Assembly (NCBI GenBank): GCA_947044405.1
Contig: CAMRHE010000169.1
Location: 2,170,501-2,234,500 of the forward strand
Direction of reading: 5' to 3'
From: Leptodactylus fallax
Taxonomy: Eukaryota > Chordata > Amphibia > Anura > Leptodactylidae
Length of the DNA: 64,000 bases
Positions 44,306 through 57,224 of this stretch are shown here, piece by piece. Under the pieces are notes generated by a model that had not been told where the DNA came from, ran no database searches, and was given only the letters and a program-made list of their open reading frames with translations. The translations under genes were made by a program, and so were the position numbers. The first letter of the stretch is position 1. Every line of letters starts with the position of its first letter.

Positions 44306-45953
44306 CAGTCATATGAAAAAGTTTGGGCACCCCTATTAATCTTAATCATTTTTAGTTCTAAATATTTGGGTGTTTGCAACAGCCATTTCAATTTGATATA
44401 GCTAATAACTGATGGACACAGTAATATTTCAGGATTGAAATGAGGTTTATTGTACTAACAGAAAATGTGCAATATGCATTAAACCAAAATTTGACCGTTG
44501 CAAAAATTTGGGTACCCTTATCATTTTATTGATTTGAATACTCCTAACTACTTTTTACTGACTTACTGAAGCACAAAATTGGTTTTGTAACCTCACTGAG
44601 CTTTGAACTTCATAGCCAGGTGTATCCAATCATGAGAAAAGGTATTTAAGGTGGCCAATTGCAAGTTGTTCTCCTATTTGAATCTCCTCTGAAGAGTGGC
44701 ATCATGGGCTCCTCAAAACAACTCTCAAATGATCTGAAAACAAAGATTGTACAACATAGTTTTCAGGGGAAGGATACAAAAAGTTGTCTCAGAGATTTAA
44801 CCTGTCAGTTTCCACTGTGAGGAACATAGTAAGGAAATGGAAGACCACAGGTACAGTTCTTGTTAAGCCCAGAAGTGGCAGGCCAAGAAAAATATCTGAA
44901 AGGCAGAGAAGAAGAATGGTGAGAACAGTCAAGGACAATCCACAGACCACCTCCAAAGAGCTGCAGCAGCATCTTGCTGCAGATGGTGTCACTGTGCATC
45001 GGTCAACAATACAGCAAACTTTGCACAAGGAGAAGCTGTATGGGAGAGTGATGCGAAAGAAGCTGTTTCTGAAAGCACGCCACAAACAGAGTCGCCTGAG
45101 GTATGCAAAAGCACATTTGGACAAGCCAGCTTCATTTTGGAAGAAGGTCCTGTGGACTGATGAAACAAAGATTGAGTTGTTTGGTCATACAAAAAGGCGT
45201 TATGCATGGCGTCAAAAAAACACAGCATTCCAAGAAAAACACTTGCTACCCACTGTAAAATTTGGTGGAGGTTCCATCATGCTTTGGGGCTGTGTGGCCA
45301 ATGCCGGCACTGGGAATCTTGTTAAAGTTGAGGGTCGCATGGATTCAACTCAGTATCAGCAGATTCTTGAGAATAATGTACAAGAATCAGTGACGAATTT
45401 GAAGTTACGCCGGGGATGGATATTTCAGCAAGACCATGATCTAAAACACAGCTCCAAATCTACTCAGGCATTCATGCAGAGGAACAATTACAATGTTCTG
45501 GAATGGCCATCCCAGTCCCCAGACCTGAATATCATTGAACATCTGTGGGATAATTTGAAGCGGGCTGTCCATGCTCGACGACCATCAAACTTAACTGAAC
45601 TGGAATTGTTTTGTAAAGAGGAATGGTCAAAAATACCTTCATCCAGGATCCAGGAACTGATTAAAAGCTACAGGAAGCGACTAGAGGCTGTTATTTTTGC
45701 AAAAGGAGGATCTACTAAATATTAATGTCACTTTTCTGTTGAGGTGCCCATACTTTTGCACCGGTCAAATTTTGGTTTAATGCATATTGCACATTTTCTG
45801 TTAGTACAATAAACCTCATTTCAATCCTGAAATATTACTGTGTCCATCAGTTATTAGATATATCAAATTGAAATGGCTGTTGCAAACACCCAAATATTTA
45901 GAACTAAAAATGATTAAGATTAATAGGGGTGCCCAAACTTTTTCATATGACTG
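44306..45953 (+). mobile_element. Tc1-like transposon, family 4, nearly intact
   Basis: The ends CAGTCATATGAAAAAGTTTG and the complement at 45934-45953 are flanked by TA (44304-44305, 45954-45955). Inverted homology extends about 210 bp inward (GGGTGTTTGCAACAGCCATT, GAAATGAGGTTTATTGTACT, GCAATATGCATTAAACCAAA), matching the long IR/DR arrangement of Tc1 elements like Sleeping Beauty and Frog Prince. Very little TIR divergence suggests it is young. Length 1648 bp. Confidence 0.96.
44704..45725 (+). pseudogene. Tc1-like transposase with a single N-terminal frameshift
   Basis: The expected ATG is at 44704-44706 (MGSSKQLSNDLKTKIVQ). The frame is lost within about 44758-44768, where one base appears missing; downstream, 313 codons from 44784 to 45725 are open. 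Counting one restored base, the protein would be 340 residues with D153 (WTDETK), D244 (FQQDHDLKH) and E279 (LNIIEHLW), exactly the Sleeping Beauty numbering, with 34 residues between D2 and E. The GRPRK motif and both HTH units are present. The conserved DPKH reads DLKH here, a possible second defect. As it stands, translation from the ATG would leave the transposase frame after about 20 residues. Confidence 0.93.
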
Positions 45954-46058
45954 TATATTTCTTCCTTTGTGAAATCTACTCTACTGGCTTTGGCTCAAAA
46001 AACACAGCAAAATCTGCAACAAAAAAGCAGCTTTTCCACAACATGGGGCCTTAGCCTT

Positions 46059-46288
46059 AGAAAGGTTCCTTCAATGAGTAACTATTCACAATTTGTCTTG
46101 TTGATGGGGTCTCCGGCAATCAGCTGTAAGCCAAGCCAAGCACCCATTTTCCCCACCATAACATCCCTGGGGAAATTAAGTATTACCCAGTGTCCACTGG
46201 ATCAGCAGTCTGTTGTAATGCATGGATATGCTGGTCACTCCAAAGTTTGAGGTGATCTATAGAGGCTCCTCAACAGTGTCCTCCTCTA
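46059..46288. other. Spacer, nothing recognised
   Basis: No supported feature. Confidence 0.4.
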
Positions 46289-46518
46289 CTAGGCTGAGGC
46301 CACGTGTTGCAGAAAAGCTGCTTTTTTTTTTTGTTGCAAATTTTGCCATGGTATTTTGAGTCAAAATCAAAAGTGGCTTGAAAAGGAGTGGGAAATATAA
46401 AGGAAGCTCTTATACTTCTACCTCCTGCTAAATTCAGTCCTGGTTTTGGCTAAAAAAAAAAGAAGCAAAATCTGCAACAAAAAAAACAGGTTTTCTTCAA
46501 CATATGGCCTCAGCCCTA
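46289..46518. mobile_element. MITE family C, copy 4
   Basis: CTAGGCTGAGGCCACGTGTT, GCTGCTTTTTTTTTTTGTTG, TGAGTCAAAATC, TTTTGGCTAAAAAAAAA and ATATGGCCTCAGCCCTAG. It lies only 230 bp from the copy carrying the Tc1. Confidence 0.72.
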
Positions 46519-46599
46519 GTTTAGAATTCCCTAACAGAGAATTTCAACAATGGGTTTACTAAATCAGACAACTACTTTTAAGTAACTAAATTTTCTAGA

Positions 46600-46865
46600 A
46601 TGCTTCTAAATGCACATGTTGCCAAATGCTGCTAAAGAATACTGTGGAAAAAACACTGAAAAATGCAAATACAAAAAATGCGCTTGTGTTTTTCAATGAT
46701 TTTTTACTGGGTTTTGCATTTTTGCCTCCCCCGTATAAGTCTATGGGAAAAAAACAGTGTTTTCACAAGTAAAATTATGCTGTATTTATTAAAATGCTGT
46801 TTTCCGATGCATTTTTTCCACAGTGTGGGGGATTAAATAAAATCTCATTCACTTTAGTTTAAAGC
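46600..46865. mobile_element. MITE-like palindromic repeat
   Basis: Inverted halves: AATACTGTGGAAAAAACACT with TTTTTTCCACAGTGTGGGGG, and AAAAATGCAAATACAAAAAA with GTTTTGCATTTTTGCC. Centre near CCCGTATAAGTCTATGGG. Confidence 0.5.
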
Positions 46866-47170
46866 ATGTGGTTCTACCAAAACTGATTGTTCATAGAATC
46901 TGGAAGAAGAATAGCCCCGATCTGGTTCTGACCTTGATATAGCAGGAAGCCATAGGCTTTCTGCCCTACCATGTTCTGACTTGTAAGCCACAAGCCACTT
47001 TAGGACTGCAACCAGCAGGCTACCAAGAAATGAGCAGTAAGTATCAGTTTATTATTCACCACTTCACTCCCTGTCTGCAACTGCTCTGGGTGCCCATGAC
47101 ACTTCACAGTAATATGCATGTAGTAGAAAAAGAATGATGCCAGATATCAAAAGTTGTTCAAAAGTTTAGG
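46866..47170. other. Unique DNA, nothing recognised
   Basis: No supported feature. Confidence 0.4.
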
Positions 47171-47175
47171 TACAC

Positions 47176-47505
47176 TTTAAAGGGAGTCTGCTACCAGGGA
47201 AAACAACATCAAACCAGCCACAATAGATGCAAAAAGTCAGTTGTATTAGCATGCAAATGAGACTCAAGAGCAATGGAACATGCCTCTGTATTTTAAGCCT
47301 GAATACTAAAACATAGGAGGCTCTGGCATGCCTCCATTGCACTGGAGTCTCATTTGCATATTTGTAAAAATAAATGGCTTTTTAAATGTAATAGTGCATC
47401 TATTGGGCTATCTAAAGGTATGATAGTGCTCAGTGTAATGTCCCGTACAATGCACTGTGCCTGGTTTGATATCAAGCTTCCTCGTGACAAACCTCCCTTT
47501 AACTT
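47176..47505. mobile_element. MITE with TTTAAAGGGAGTCTGCTACC ends
   Basis: TTAAAGGGAGTCTGCTACCA at the left and GACAAACCTCCCTTTAA at the right are inverted. Inner GCAAATGAGACTCAAGAGCA pairs with GCACTGGAGTCTCATTTGCA. Confidence 0.6.
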
Positions 47506-47739
47506 ATATAAATAAGAAATATTTCTAAAATTTGTCCAAAATTACAGTCCTATAGACTAGCCATAAAAGCTATCAAATACATGTGTTTGTTTTCTCTAAA
47601 TTATGCAAAATCCTACAATAACCTAAAATACTTTTGAAAAAAAAAAAATTGATTTTGACATATTTTCTTTAATTGTAAAATGTAAGGGCACCATGTGTTT
47701 AGCAATCTGCATAGTAATGAACTTAAGACGATTCCAGGA

Positions 47740-48130
47740 CTATGATATTGATGATCTATCCTTAGGATTGGTCATCAATATCAGATTGGTGGAGGTTTGA
47801 CCCCAGCACCATCACCAAATCAGCTATCTAAAGAGGCTATAGCCCTTAGGTGTTTGTTGCTTCCTCTTTTCAAATCAGTGATGTCACGGTCATTGGCAAC
47901 ATCACATGGCCTTTTTACAACTCAGTTTAATTCATGTGAATCTTTAGACCATGAATTGCAATACCAAGCACAGACACTATAAAGTGTAAGGCTCTGTGCT
48001 TCGTAAACAGTCTCTTCACACAGCTGATCAGTAGGGTTGCCCCGTGCTAGACACCCACTGATCTGATATTGATGGCCTATCCTTAGGATTGGTGATCTAT
48101 ATAGAATAGTCCAGAAAACTGCTTTAATTC
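47740..48130. mobile_element. MITE family G, copy 3
   Basis: GATATTGATGATCTATCCTT and AGGATTGGTCATCAATATCA on the left are mirrored by GATATTGATGGCCTATCCTT and TGATCTATATAGAAT on the right, with CCAGCACC and GTGCTAGACACCCACTGATC flanking the interior. Confidence 0.6.
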
Positions 48131-48375
48131 AATGGATTTTCAGAGTGAATTAAATTTTTATCATAATTTTTAAGACAGTTAATTTATAATTATCATAGTA
48201 TTATTTCTGTTGTTTAACAAAAGCTGCTAGTCTTACGGCCAGCTTTATTATCTAGACAGAAAATCTATACAGGCTCTACCTTCTTGAGTACTAATTACAG
48301 ACTCCTCTTCAGTCCCCTTTGTGTTCCATGATATTCTTCCTTTTATCATGGCTTAATATTATATCAGAGAATCCC
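48131..48375. other. Unique DNA, nothing recognised
   Basis: No supported feature. Confidence 0.4.
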
Positions 48376-48710
48376 TTCTAAACTGAAGCCCCACGTTGCG
48401 GAAACGCCACGGCAAAAAATGCTCTGTTTTACAGTAGCTGCAAAGTGAATGGGATTCTGGCTAATCCCATCCACACACTGCAGAAAAATACACACAGCGG
48501 AAATTCTGCGATTTACAAATCCGTTGCAGTTTTGGAAATCGCAACATGTCAATTAAACCTACGGAAACGCTGATGTTTTCCATATAGGTATAATAAGAGC
48601 AGAAAGTCAGCAGAGGAATACTTTGCAAAAACACAATGAAGAACGCTGCGGAAAAAACTACTTTTTTTGCAGCGTTTTTTTTGCTGCATTTTATGTGGCC
48701 TTAGCCTTAA
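48376..48710. mobile_element. MITE family D, copy 8
   Basis: ACTGAAGCCCCACGTTGCGG, AAAGTGAATGGGATTCTGGC, TCGCAACATGTCAATTAAAC, ATATAGGTATAATAAGAGCA and TATGTGGCCTTAGCCTTA. This is one of the most complete copies. Confidence 0.75.
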
Positions 48711-48911
48711 ATGAATTTCATGCCCCTCCCCATCATTTAACTTAAGTAATGTAATATATTTAATCCCAATGTATAGCAGGTTTGTCCATAGTAATCACAA
48801 TATGCACAGGCATTGGTGTTCTGCTTTAAGTAACAAGCAGTCCAGAGAATATTAAATATGTAAATATGACAAGGTTGCTACAACACAGCCAACTCTATTT
48901 AATAGAATATG

Positions 48912-48916
<5 letters not shown>

Positions 48917-48948
<32 letters not shown>
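48917..48948. repeat. (TA)n microsatellite
   Basis: 16 uninterrupted TA units. Confidence 0.95.
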
Positions 48949-48951
<3 letters not shown>

Positions 48952-49760
48952 GAGCAATGTCTCATTGATAACATTTGTCCATGAAAACTGTAGTAACTGG
49001 GTCAATTTCAGAATCTCAGAGAGTCTTCCCACTGCCAGACCCCAACTTATGTGACTTTTGTTATAAAAATTTTCTTTGGGTACCACAAATTTAGTATTAT
49101 TATTTTTAGAATTATTACATTTTCTTTTATTACATTTCATTTCTAAGCAGGAAAAACATTTTACAAAATATATAGTAAGTATGTAAGTATAAAAATGAGC
49201 TTTGAAAAAATGCAGCTACATATTACATTTGTAGCTGTTGGTCACTTGTGATATAGAACAGGGTCCATTACAAAATAATTTTACATGCGTTAATGATGGA
49301 TTTCATGTATATATTTTCTAAGTATAAGCTAAAAAAAACATAGCAGCAACAAACATTTTAATCCAGTTGTTAATGAATCTCAGCTTTTCAAGAGCTCTCT
49401 CGAATAACACTTGACTTAGAAATGGGACAAATAATTAGAAAGAACAAAATTAACTTAAGATGGTCTAAAGATTAATTTGGACTAAGTGTTCACCAAGGTA
49501 TTCTGAACAGACAATGTACATCCTTGTAAAACGAACGTGCAATTTTCTTCAACAGCTGCTACTTCATACTTCTCACAATAACAGCCTAAAATGTACAAGT
49601 TGCTTCACGTGTTCACAAAGTTTGTGATGGTGAGGTTCAAATAGTTGTTAAAACCCCAAGCTATAGAGATATTCAACTGGGCTGTAAAATCCATAATATG
49701 ATTTCAGCACTTCATGGGAAAGTTTAATGTTGAAGGGAAAACTGCACAATGAGAAGCTGA
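48949..49760. other. Unique AT-rich DNA, nothing recognised
   Basis: No supported feature. Confidence 0.45.
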
Positions 49761-49764
49761 GAAA

Positions 49765-49965
49765 AAGTTGCATTCTGGCACAGAATCATGCAAATGGGGC
49801 ACATTCTTCAGTATTCTCATGACGGATTGCCTCTGAACCCACTGAGCCAGGCCGCTGAAATGCTAATGAGGGGAGATGCATCAATGATCTGTGTCATCTC
49901 AGAGGCTTGGGAAGGGGGCTGCACAGAAGGAGAATGGGGCAACAGACTTTTTTTTTTTTTAAAGA
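49765..49965. promoter_or_regulatory. Candidate conserved non-coding element
   Basis: It contains a perfect POU octamer ATGCAAAT (about 49788-49795) plus GCTAATGA, GAGATGCATCAATGATC and TGTCATCTC cores, in a stretch with no repeat termini and balanced composition. Inferred from pattern only. Confidence 0.28.
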
Positions 49966-51007
49966 AGGATGACTGAAGCGTATCTTAAAAACATACGCCA
50001 AATTACCATGCAAAGCATTGTCTCATCTCTGAATGTACACACTTGTATGTTAGAAAATACAGCGCAAGATCTGTCCTTAAGGGAACGTTACTTTGCTTTG
50101 GCAAAGGTATTCAAATCAATTTTGCGTTGTTAGCGGTAATGTGTCATTATTCTGTGAGCAGCACTGAGAGAGAACAGAGGCATGTGCCAAAAATATCTTG
50201 TGGTCACAAGCAGATCAGAAGCAACTTCCAGATTATAACACTGCAGTCATTGGCCTGGGTTTCCCTTTATTAGTTAATACACTGGAGAGAAACACTGGAC
50301 CTTTGAGGAAGCTGAGATATGATGTAACCAGACTTTATATGGCTAGCAAATATTCCGTGACATCATGTGCAGAGTCTACTCTTTTATATAGTTTTATGTA
50401 GTTAGTAGCATATATAATGGCACCAGTTGTTCCTTAACATTCAACACTATTGCCACTTTAACTAAAGCACTACTGAAAAATAAATGGTTTATTTGTCCTC
50501 ATCTTAAATTGTCAAAAATTCACATTTTTCACTAAAATACATAACCGTACTTAGGCCCAAAAAGAAAAGGGAAGAGTTGTTAAAACACCTGTGTTAGCTG
50601 GACATTGGTTGGAAAACAGGTGCTGGCCCTGAGAACTGAGAGCCAGTATGTGCTCTGTTCTCCACGTAGGAACCTGAAGAACAGCTGAGGGAGGAGGAAG
50701 CCAAGCAAGTAAGAAAGCAAGGGATGTGCCTGTGTCAGACCTGAAGTCCACCCTGCAAATGACAGCAGGAGAGAAAGGCCTGACATGAGAGAAAATACTG
50801 AAAGGATATTACAGTTTCTGCAATGTTATTTTTTAGTACAGTGAAAGTTGTACAATATTCCAATATACTTTCTATATCAATGCCTTTAAGATTTTCAAGA
50901 TCTCTGCTTGCTTTCATTCAATAAGAACCTCCATTTTTATTTCCAGTGACTAATAACCTGTCCTGGTTATGTGATGGAGACACAGGATTATTATCAGTGA
51001 GAGACTA
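49966..51007. other. Unique DNA, nothing recognised
   Basis: No repeat termini or credible frames. Confidence 0.45.
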
Positions 51008-51344
51008 AGACCTCTTGCAGACTACCGTGGCATAGTTCAGTGTGTTATCCAGGTTTTTCCCAGATAGCACACTGACCCATTCATTTCTGTCGGACCACAC
51101 TCATGACCATGTATTACAATGTTCTGTGTGCGGGCCAATAGTCTGGGCCACAAAACTCAGGATAGGTACTATGCCTGTCCGTTTTTGAGGCTGTGCTTCG
51201 GCGGCTCCTATTCATTGAATGAATGGGGCCGCGGATGCATGGCCGGTGCAAAGGCAGCATACGGATGACATCCATGTGCCGCCCGTATATCAGCTGTGTC
51301 GTCCAATCACAGCCAGCAGACGGTCATCTGCAAGGGGTCTAAGT
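51008..51344. mobile_element. MITE family F, copy 3
   Basis: AAGACCTCTTGCAGACTACC and ATCTGCAAGGGGTCTAAG are inverted ends. TTCTGTGTGCGGGCCAATAG, GGCGGCTCCTATTCATTGAA and a CCGCCCGTAT centre match copy 2. Confidence 0.78.
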
Positions 51345-52159
51345 AAAGTTACAGAGCTATATCTTGTAGTGAGCCAGCATCTCTATATCCATTTCATGAC
51401 AGGACAGATTATTATCTACTGGGAGTAAACAATGAAGGCTTCTATTAAATGACAGCAAGCAGAGATCTTGAAGAATTAGGACATAAAGTATATTAGAAAA
51501 TTGGAATTCTTCAATCTGGGCTGTAAAATATGAAAAAAAAAAACTGTTTTGCTTTTCAGGGTGCATTCAGGCATGGATCTGGGTCTTATGGCTTTAAAAA
51601 GGTCATTACAATGTAGTCATATCCCAGGTGTAAGGAACTGACCTTAGGTTGGGGCTACAAGCAAGTATTTGAACCATGACACTTCTAGTTGAAGTCATGT
51701 GTCTTGGCTGTGACTTTTTTCTTCTTAGTTGAAACCCATATGTGCAAATTATTCTCTTGAAACTCGATGTATTCCTATGGCCACTGATTATTGAACAAAG
51801 TCACATTATTTTGCATGCACATGTTTATGATATATTGTATAATGAATAGTTTGGGTTCCCTGTTTTCCTTCCAAAAGGAAATTTAGTATCATCTCCAGTG
51901 GAAATCTATTGCTTCCTATAGAGCTATATAACAATAAACACATAGTTTAGGCTGTTAGATGTTGAGTTTCTTTAAACAATCACTATAACAACACACTACC
52001 TATGCCAATTTATATACCACTATGACATTTGTAGCCCTCACACTAATGCAATAAAAATTGAATTGTAAACAGAACACTCAAAGTTGTTACAGGAATGGGA
52101 TAACCCATGGGATAGCAATCTGATAAAATGTATAACAAAATGAAAGACAACTCACCCAG
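51345..52159. other. Unique AT-rich DNA, nothing recognised
   Basis: No supported feature. Confidence 0.45.
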
Positions 52160-52405
52160 AGCAATAAAGTCCTTATAGCAGGATTCCCATAAAGTCCTAT
52201 ATACCTTGTATCACCCCTAAACATCTTATTGGGTATATTGTAGTTTCAATGCTCAGTACAATAGAAAAATGGGGGTGAGAGTTCCTCTTTCTATTGTACT
52301 GAAACTTATAACTACACTACAGCACATTCAAAATAACATGTTTATGGGGGGTACAAGTTATATGGGACTTTGTGGTTTGTGAGGATCCTACTATAAGGCC
52401 TTGTT
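52160..52405. mobile_element. Palindromic MITE-like element
   Basis: AAAGTCCTTATAGCAGGATT and CATAAAGTCCTATATACCTT face AAGTTATATGGGACTTTGTG and AGGATCCTACTATAAGGCCT. The inner arms CAGTACAATAGAAA and TTTCTATTGTACTG are perfect inverted copies. Total about 245 bp. Confidence 0.65.
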
Positions 52406-54700
52406 TATTAATGCTCCATTACTAAATTGTCTTTTATTTTTTCATACTATAATGGTGCAGGGTAAATGTCATTTCAATGAACTGACTTTCTTAAATTGAA
52501 TTCATGACCTCCAGTGACTATCTAAATGTAATGACTGCTGAGAATAGTCTTTTGTAAAAATGTGGGGTTCCTTTTATAATCTAATATTACTCTATCCTTC
52601 TTGGAAAGCTGAGCTGGGTTCATAGTCCTTGATCATGCCCATTTTGTGCTATACACGTTAGGTATTTATAGGGCTACATAAGAAGCTACACAATAGTTTA
52701 TAGTGCTCTAGCACTAGAATTCTGCACCCTTGTAATTAACCATGTAACTAGCACAACCTTGACAAGAGGAACTGGTCCTCAACTATATAATCTCTGCTGC
52801 CAGCGTCTATCCACCAGGCTTCACCTCAAGAAGTGTTTGAGGCAAGGCAATGAAAAAGACCTATAGAAGCTGAAAGTTCCACATGTGCTCCTCTCTGAGT
52901 GGTCTTCAAGAGGGCCAAGGGAGGGGGCAGATTCAGGGATGGAAAATACGCTGAACAAAAAGTCTTGATAAGACTGGAGCAGCCTGGCTCCATAAGACTA
53001 ATTAATATGACTAGTCCCTGTTTGCAGAAGATCTTGTTAGTAAAAATAATAATAAATTGAGCCCAAGCAGTCTGGATCTGTGCAATTACAGTGTGAATTG
53101 CATGAGAGGATTATGTGAAGTGCTCTTGGCACAGAGGGGGGAACCAAGACGCTTCAGCTCAAGTACAGCAAGCAGCTGGTTAGGGGTTCTGCACCTGCTG
53201 GCTAGCAGGCTGTTTTCACCTTTAGACGAAAACAGGACCTTGAATCCCAACCCGACTCTAAAGAATAGAAGAGAAATCAGAATTAAAACTTGCATGGGAT
53301 CATATGAAGAAACAAGAAACTTTTCAATCTCAGTTATTAAAATTGTTGCGTGGTGTCTAGGCAAAGCATGAGATTGGTAGGGAGAGGGTCAAAAGAGCTT
53401 CATCTTAATGTCACAAAAAGACTTAAGGCAATGTGATATTGGCAGAGATTCAATGTAAATTTGAAAGGGTGGAGAGAATTGAAGATGAGGAGAAGAAAGA
53501 CTTCTTTTAGAGCTTCATGCTTCTAAGTCATGCTGATCAGCATAAGCTGGACTTTACATTCTGGGAATAGCAATGAGGCACACATTACAGTTTACTCACC
53601 AAAATTGTTTGATCATTCTGGTTTCTTATACAGCTGCACCCACAAAGCCCTGCTCGACTTGAAAGACATGGACTTTCCTTCCTAATAATGGGCGTTTTGT
53701 AAACTTGAAAAACTTTGAAAGCAAACTATGTGCTTGTTTATTTATCTGTTTATTGTCATGAACCACTCTTGTACTACATCCACTGTAGAAAACAACTAGT
53801 ATCTGGATACTTTTTGGGAGACATTTTCATTGAACGTATATAAACACATGTGAGCAATTCACATCATTGTAAACTACAAAACTGATACTGCTATATGTAA
53901 GTCTTAATGGTGCTGATTCTAAATGCCTCAAGAAACACAACATTATGTTATCTTGTTATAAATGTACACACAACCAGGGGGGTCAGCATATAGTATATTA
54001 TTTTGTAAATGCAACAAATAGTTCTTAAATAGATATTGGTGTGCTATTTCACTCTTCTACAGTAATATAATAAGCCAAGTGATATGATACATCAGATACA
54101 TTTATCAAGTTCACAGGATAAGAGAAGAACCCTGTCCTATCGTGGTGCTGAGCCATACTATCACTCACCTAATGCCAGGAAAAGGAAGAAAACCCATACG
54201 TTTATGTATACTCTCATTCTCATCTCTTGTAGGAGAACATAGTGACTTATAAGAACCCCTATCTGTTTGATAACATCTGAAGCTAACCTGAGCAAGGACC
54301 CTGTGCTTTATTACAGCTGATTTTTAGCAAGCAAAGGTCTGCAGGTCCAGCCTCCTTGAACATGCCAAGTTGCTGATGTCGGTAAGCATTATATATGCCC
54401 TGATAGTGTAAGTACTTGAAGTCAGTGGAATGTATACTTCACTAAGCTACTTCTCTGGCCCAGCACAAAATGCTCTTGACGGGATACAGGCTTTTTCTGC
54501 TTGTATAAGCATCATCATGAGATACATAGACCTGAAAGCATAAATCACATGACCAGCTATTATCACCATATAATTGCTTGCCAAGTGCATACTATCAAGG
54601 CAGTGTTGCAGGAAATCAATGTAACAGTAATGTCAGCAGCTCTTCAGAATAAAATCTGATTTTTAAAGAAACTCTCTGCTGTTGGTTTTAGAATGTTTGG
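52406..54700. other. Unique DNA, nothing recognised
   Basis: 2.3 kb without repeat termini. The open frames at 53057-53371 and its antisense have no family. At 53035-53055 there is an AATAATAATAA run. Confidence 0.45.
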
Positions 54701-57224
54701 CGGATTATACCTATATGCTTAAATGTCATGGCCGTTATAATAAGGTGGTGCATCATAGAACCCACCATAAAAAGACTGTAGGGTGACCATTAAGTGATTA
54801 ATTGTCACTAACTTTTCAAAAAACTTTGCATAAATTAATAATACAATAGAAACTAAAGAGCCATTCACATCACGCTTTGGCTTCTTGTTAGCATCTGATT
54901 GATCAATATGCTTGAAAACCCCCAAAATACATATCCTATAACTGATCCATTGACATTAATAGACAAATTAAATCCAAAATGATTGATTGTCCATTTTTCC
55001 CTAGCTTCTATTTTTTTTTATAAACAAAAGAGTGTAATTTATTATTTTTTTGTGTCCTCGAAAACTCTGTTTCTCTATTAAGGCAGTGGATTCATAGTGG
55101 GATACAGCTGAATACCTTTCTTCAGGTTTTCAAATGTATCCTATGATCAGTTTCTACCAAGGAGGAAGGAATATGTAATATCAAAGTAAAATGCTTGTGT
55201 TCTTATGATAGGGAGCAGAATCTCCTTTTCTTCGTGTACTGTCTAAGGGAGACTGCATAGCATCCAGCTTCTACCTGCTACCTCAGGGACAACTAAGAAT
55301 TACAGTTAGAGCCTGCAACTTTTATGATTGATATAACTGTAGTCCAAGGGACCTTCAGTGGCATGGACATTTTCATGTATCTCTCCATGGATTGGTATTA
55401 CTCAATAATTTTGTTCCATGGTTATTAGAGTTCCTTCTTTGTCATTTATCACACAGCAGTTGGAATATCTTGGTTACAATTGTATTACTACTACAATGAC
55501 TTGAAACCTGCACCCAAGTGATCTCCACTTGACTAAGTGTATGATGATTTTAACATATTATATGGGAGTAAATAATTTCCATACGGTTGCTAGTACACAT
55601 TAGTGTTTGCAGCCGCAGGTTCCACCACTAATTTGCCAGGCTGTACCTGGTTTTGCCATGTGTAATAATTGCCAAGTCCAGGTGCAGCCCAGCAATTAGT
55701 AGTTAATTGTAATCATCAGCAGTGTCTGCTAACCCTCATGTTATATTCTAGTGCTCTTAAAGGAATTCATGTGGATAAGTGCCAAAGAAGTCTAACTCAA
55801 ACCACGTGATTCAGTGCTGATGTGTGTATGTGTGCCAGTGCTTATGTGTATGAATACACAGCTGTGTCATAACAATACACAGTAGATGGCATTTTACATC
55901 TGATTTCAGAAACTCTAGCTAGAACTTAGTGAAGAAATGTCAACACACAGAAAAGTATGGCTGAGAAAATTCCCAGTTTAATTTACCAATTTGTCTTATT
56001 TTGCATGTGGATTCCATTTCTATGACAGCAGTCACATTCAATAACTTTTAAAGTAAGTCATTCTACCCCCTGAGGTAATCTCACTCTCCCAAATTAGTTA
56101 ACTGTGGTGGAATAACTAATGCAGCATTAATGTTACTGGAGTGGACAGTATTCTTCTAAGTTAGTTGTTAATCTGTTTGGGTAATCCGTTGTTCATACTG
56201 AGAGACTAATCCATATCGAGCTCTGGATTATGAGAAGAATGCCTAGAGAGAGAGAAGATCAGCTGTGACAGAATGCAATGTTGGATTTTGGAGCAGTTGT
56301 GAAGAGGTATTAGGCCAGAGAGCAGTGAATGTAAAAATAGAATTAGAGGTTTGAAATGGAAAGGGCTGTACTAGATATATACTGGTATGTAATAATTGAA
56401 ATGGGAAAATACTATGAGATCTGGGACAATTCTTAATTATTATTAACTATAATGTCATAATACTGATGTCCTATTCATTAATCCCTTCTAGAGGAGTATT
56501 CCAATATTGTGGTGATTTAGTAGTAATGATACAGAAGAAGCTGTTCTTTGCTTCCTATATAGTCATTTAGAAAACATTACTACTCCACAGCTGCAGTTAT
56601 ATATGTGTATGTGTAATAATAGGCTATTATTGCTATTGTTATATAAGAATATACTATGCATATTGTGATAATATATACAGCTATTACTACAAAGGTCTAA
56701 ATGCAACGTTACCTGAATGCCTGTCTGGCCTTTTTCTCTTCTTAGCAAGGTATCCTCAATCCATTGGATACATCATAATGCATCATTTTTTTTTTTTATT
56801 CTCTTATCTGTTAGAAATGCATATGATGTAAAATGTAATAAAGATAATCTTCTTACCGATGGCTGTATTTGTGAGTTATCTACTGTTTTCTGGTCCACAG
56901 TTGTGTTACATGACAAGCAATGAGGAATTCCAACTGACCCAGCATCTCTTGTTTGGACAAGAAATCTGTTTCTTCATTCCTATAAGACTCATATCGAGGC
57001 TCTTCTAGGAATGGAGAAATAGGTGAAAAATGTTGAAAAGTACCTGACCACCTCTCCATTCTCTTGATCAATTGGGGTCTGAGGAGTCGGAAACCCACTG
57101 ACCTGCAAGAATGGATAGGGGATAACTTGCTAAGATGAGAAACTTCCCTTTAAGTCTTGAAAAATAGCACTAAACAACCATTTTTAGGAACATTCAGTAG
57201 TTTCATAATCACTTGTAAAACTGT
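54701..57224. other. Unique DNA, nothing recognised
   Basis: Repeat-poor, AT-rich stretch with no supported feature. Confidence 0.45.

Larger units (their letters stand above)
44208..46058. mobile_element. MITE family C, copy 3, split by a Tc1
   Basis: The left half 44208-44303 (GCTAAGGCCCATGTTGTGGA, AAAGCTGCTTTTTTGTTGCA) and right half 45956-46058 (TGGCTTTGGCTCAAAAAACA, AACAAAAAAGCAGCTTTTCC, ATGGGGCCTTAGCCTTA) join into one element of about 200 bp once the Tc1 and one TA are removed. Confidence 0.88.

Noticed and set aside
53057..53371. Overlapping open frames on both strands (about 100 codons)
   Set aside because: No family resemblance and no splice-site or promoter context that supports a real exon.
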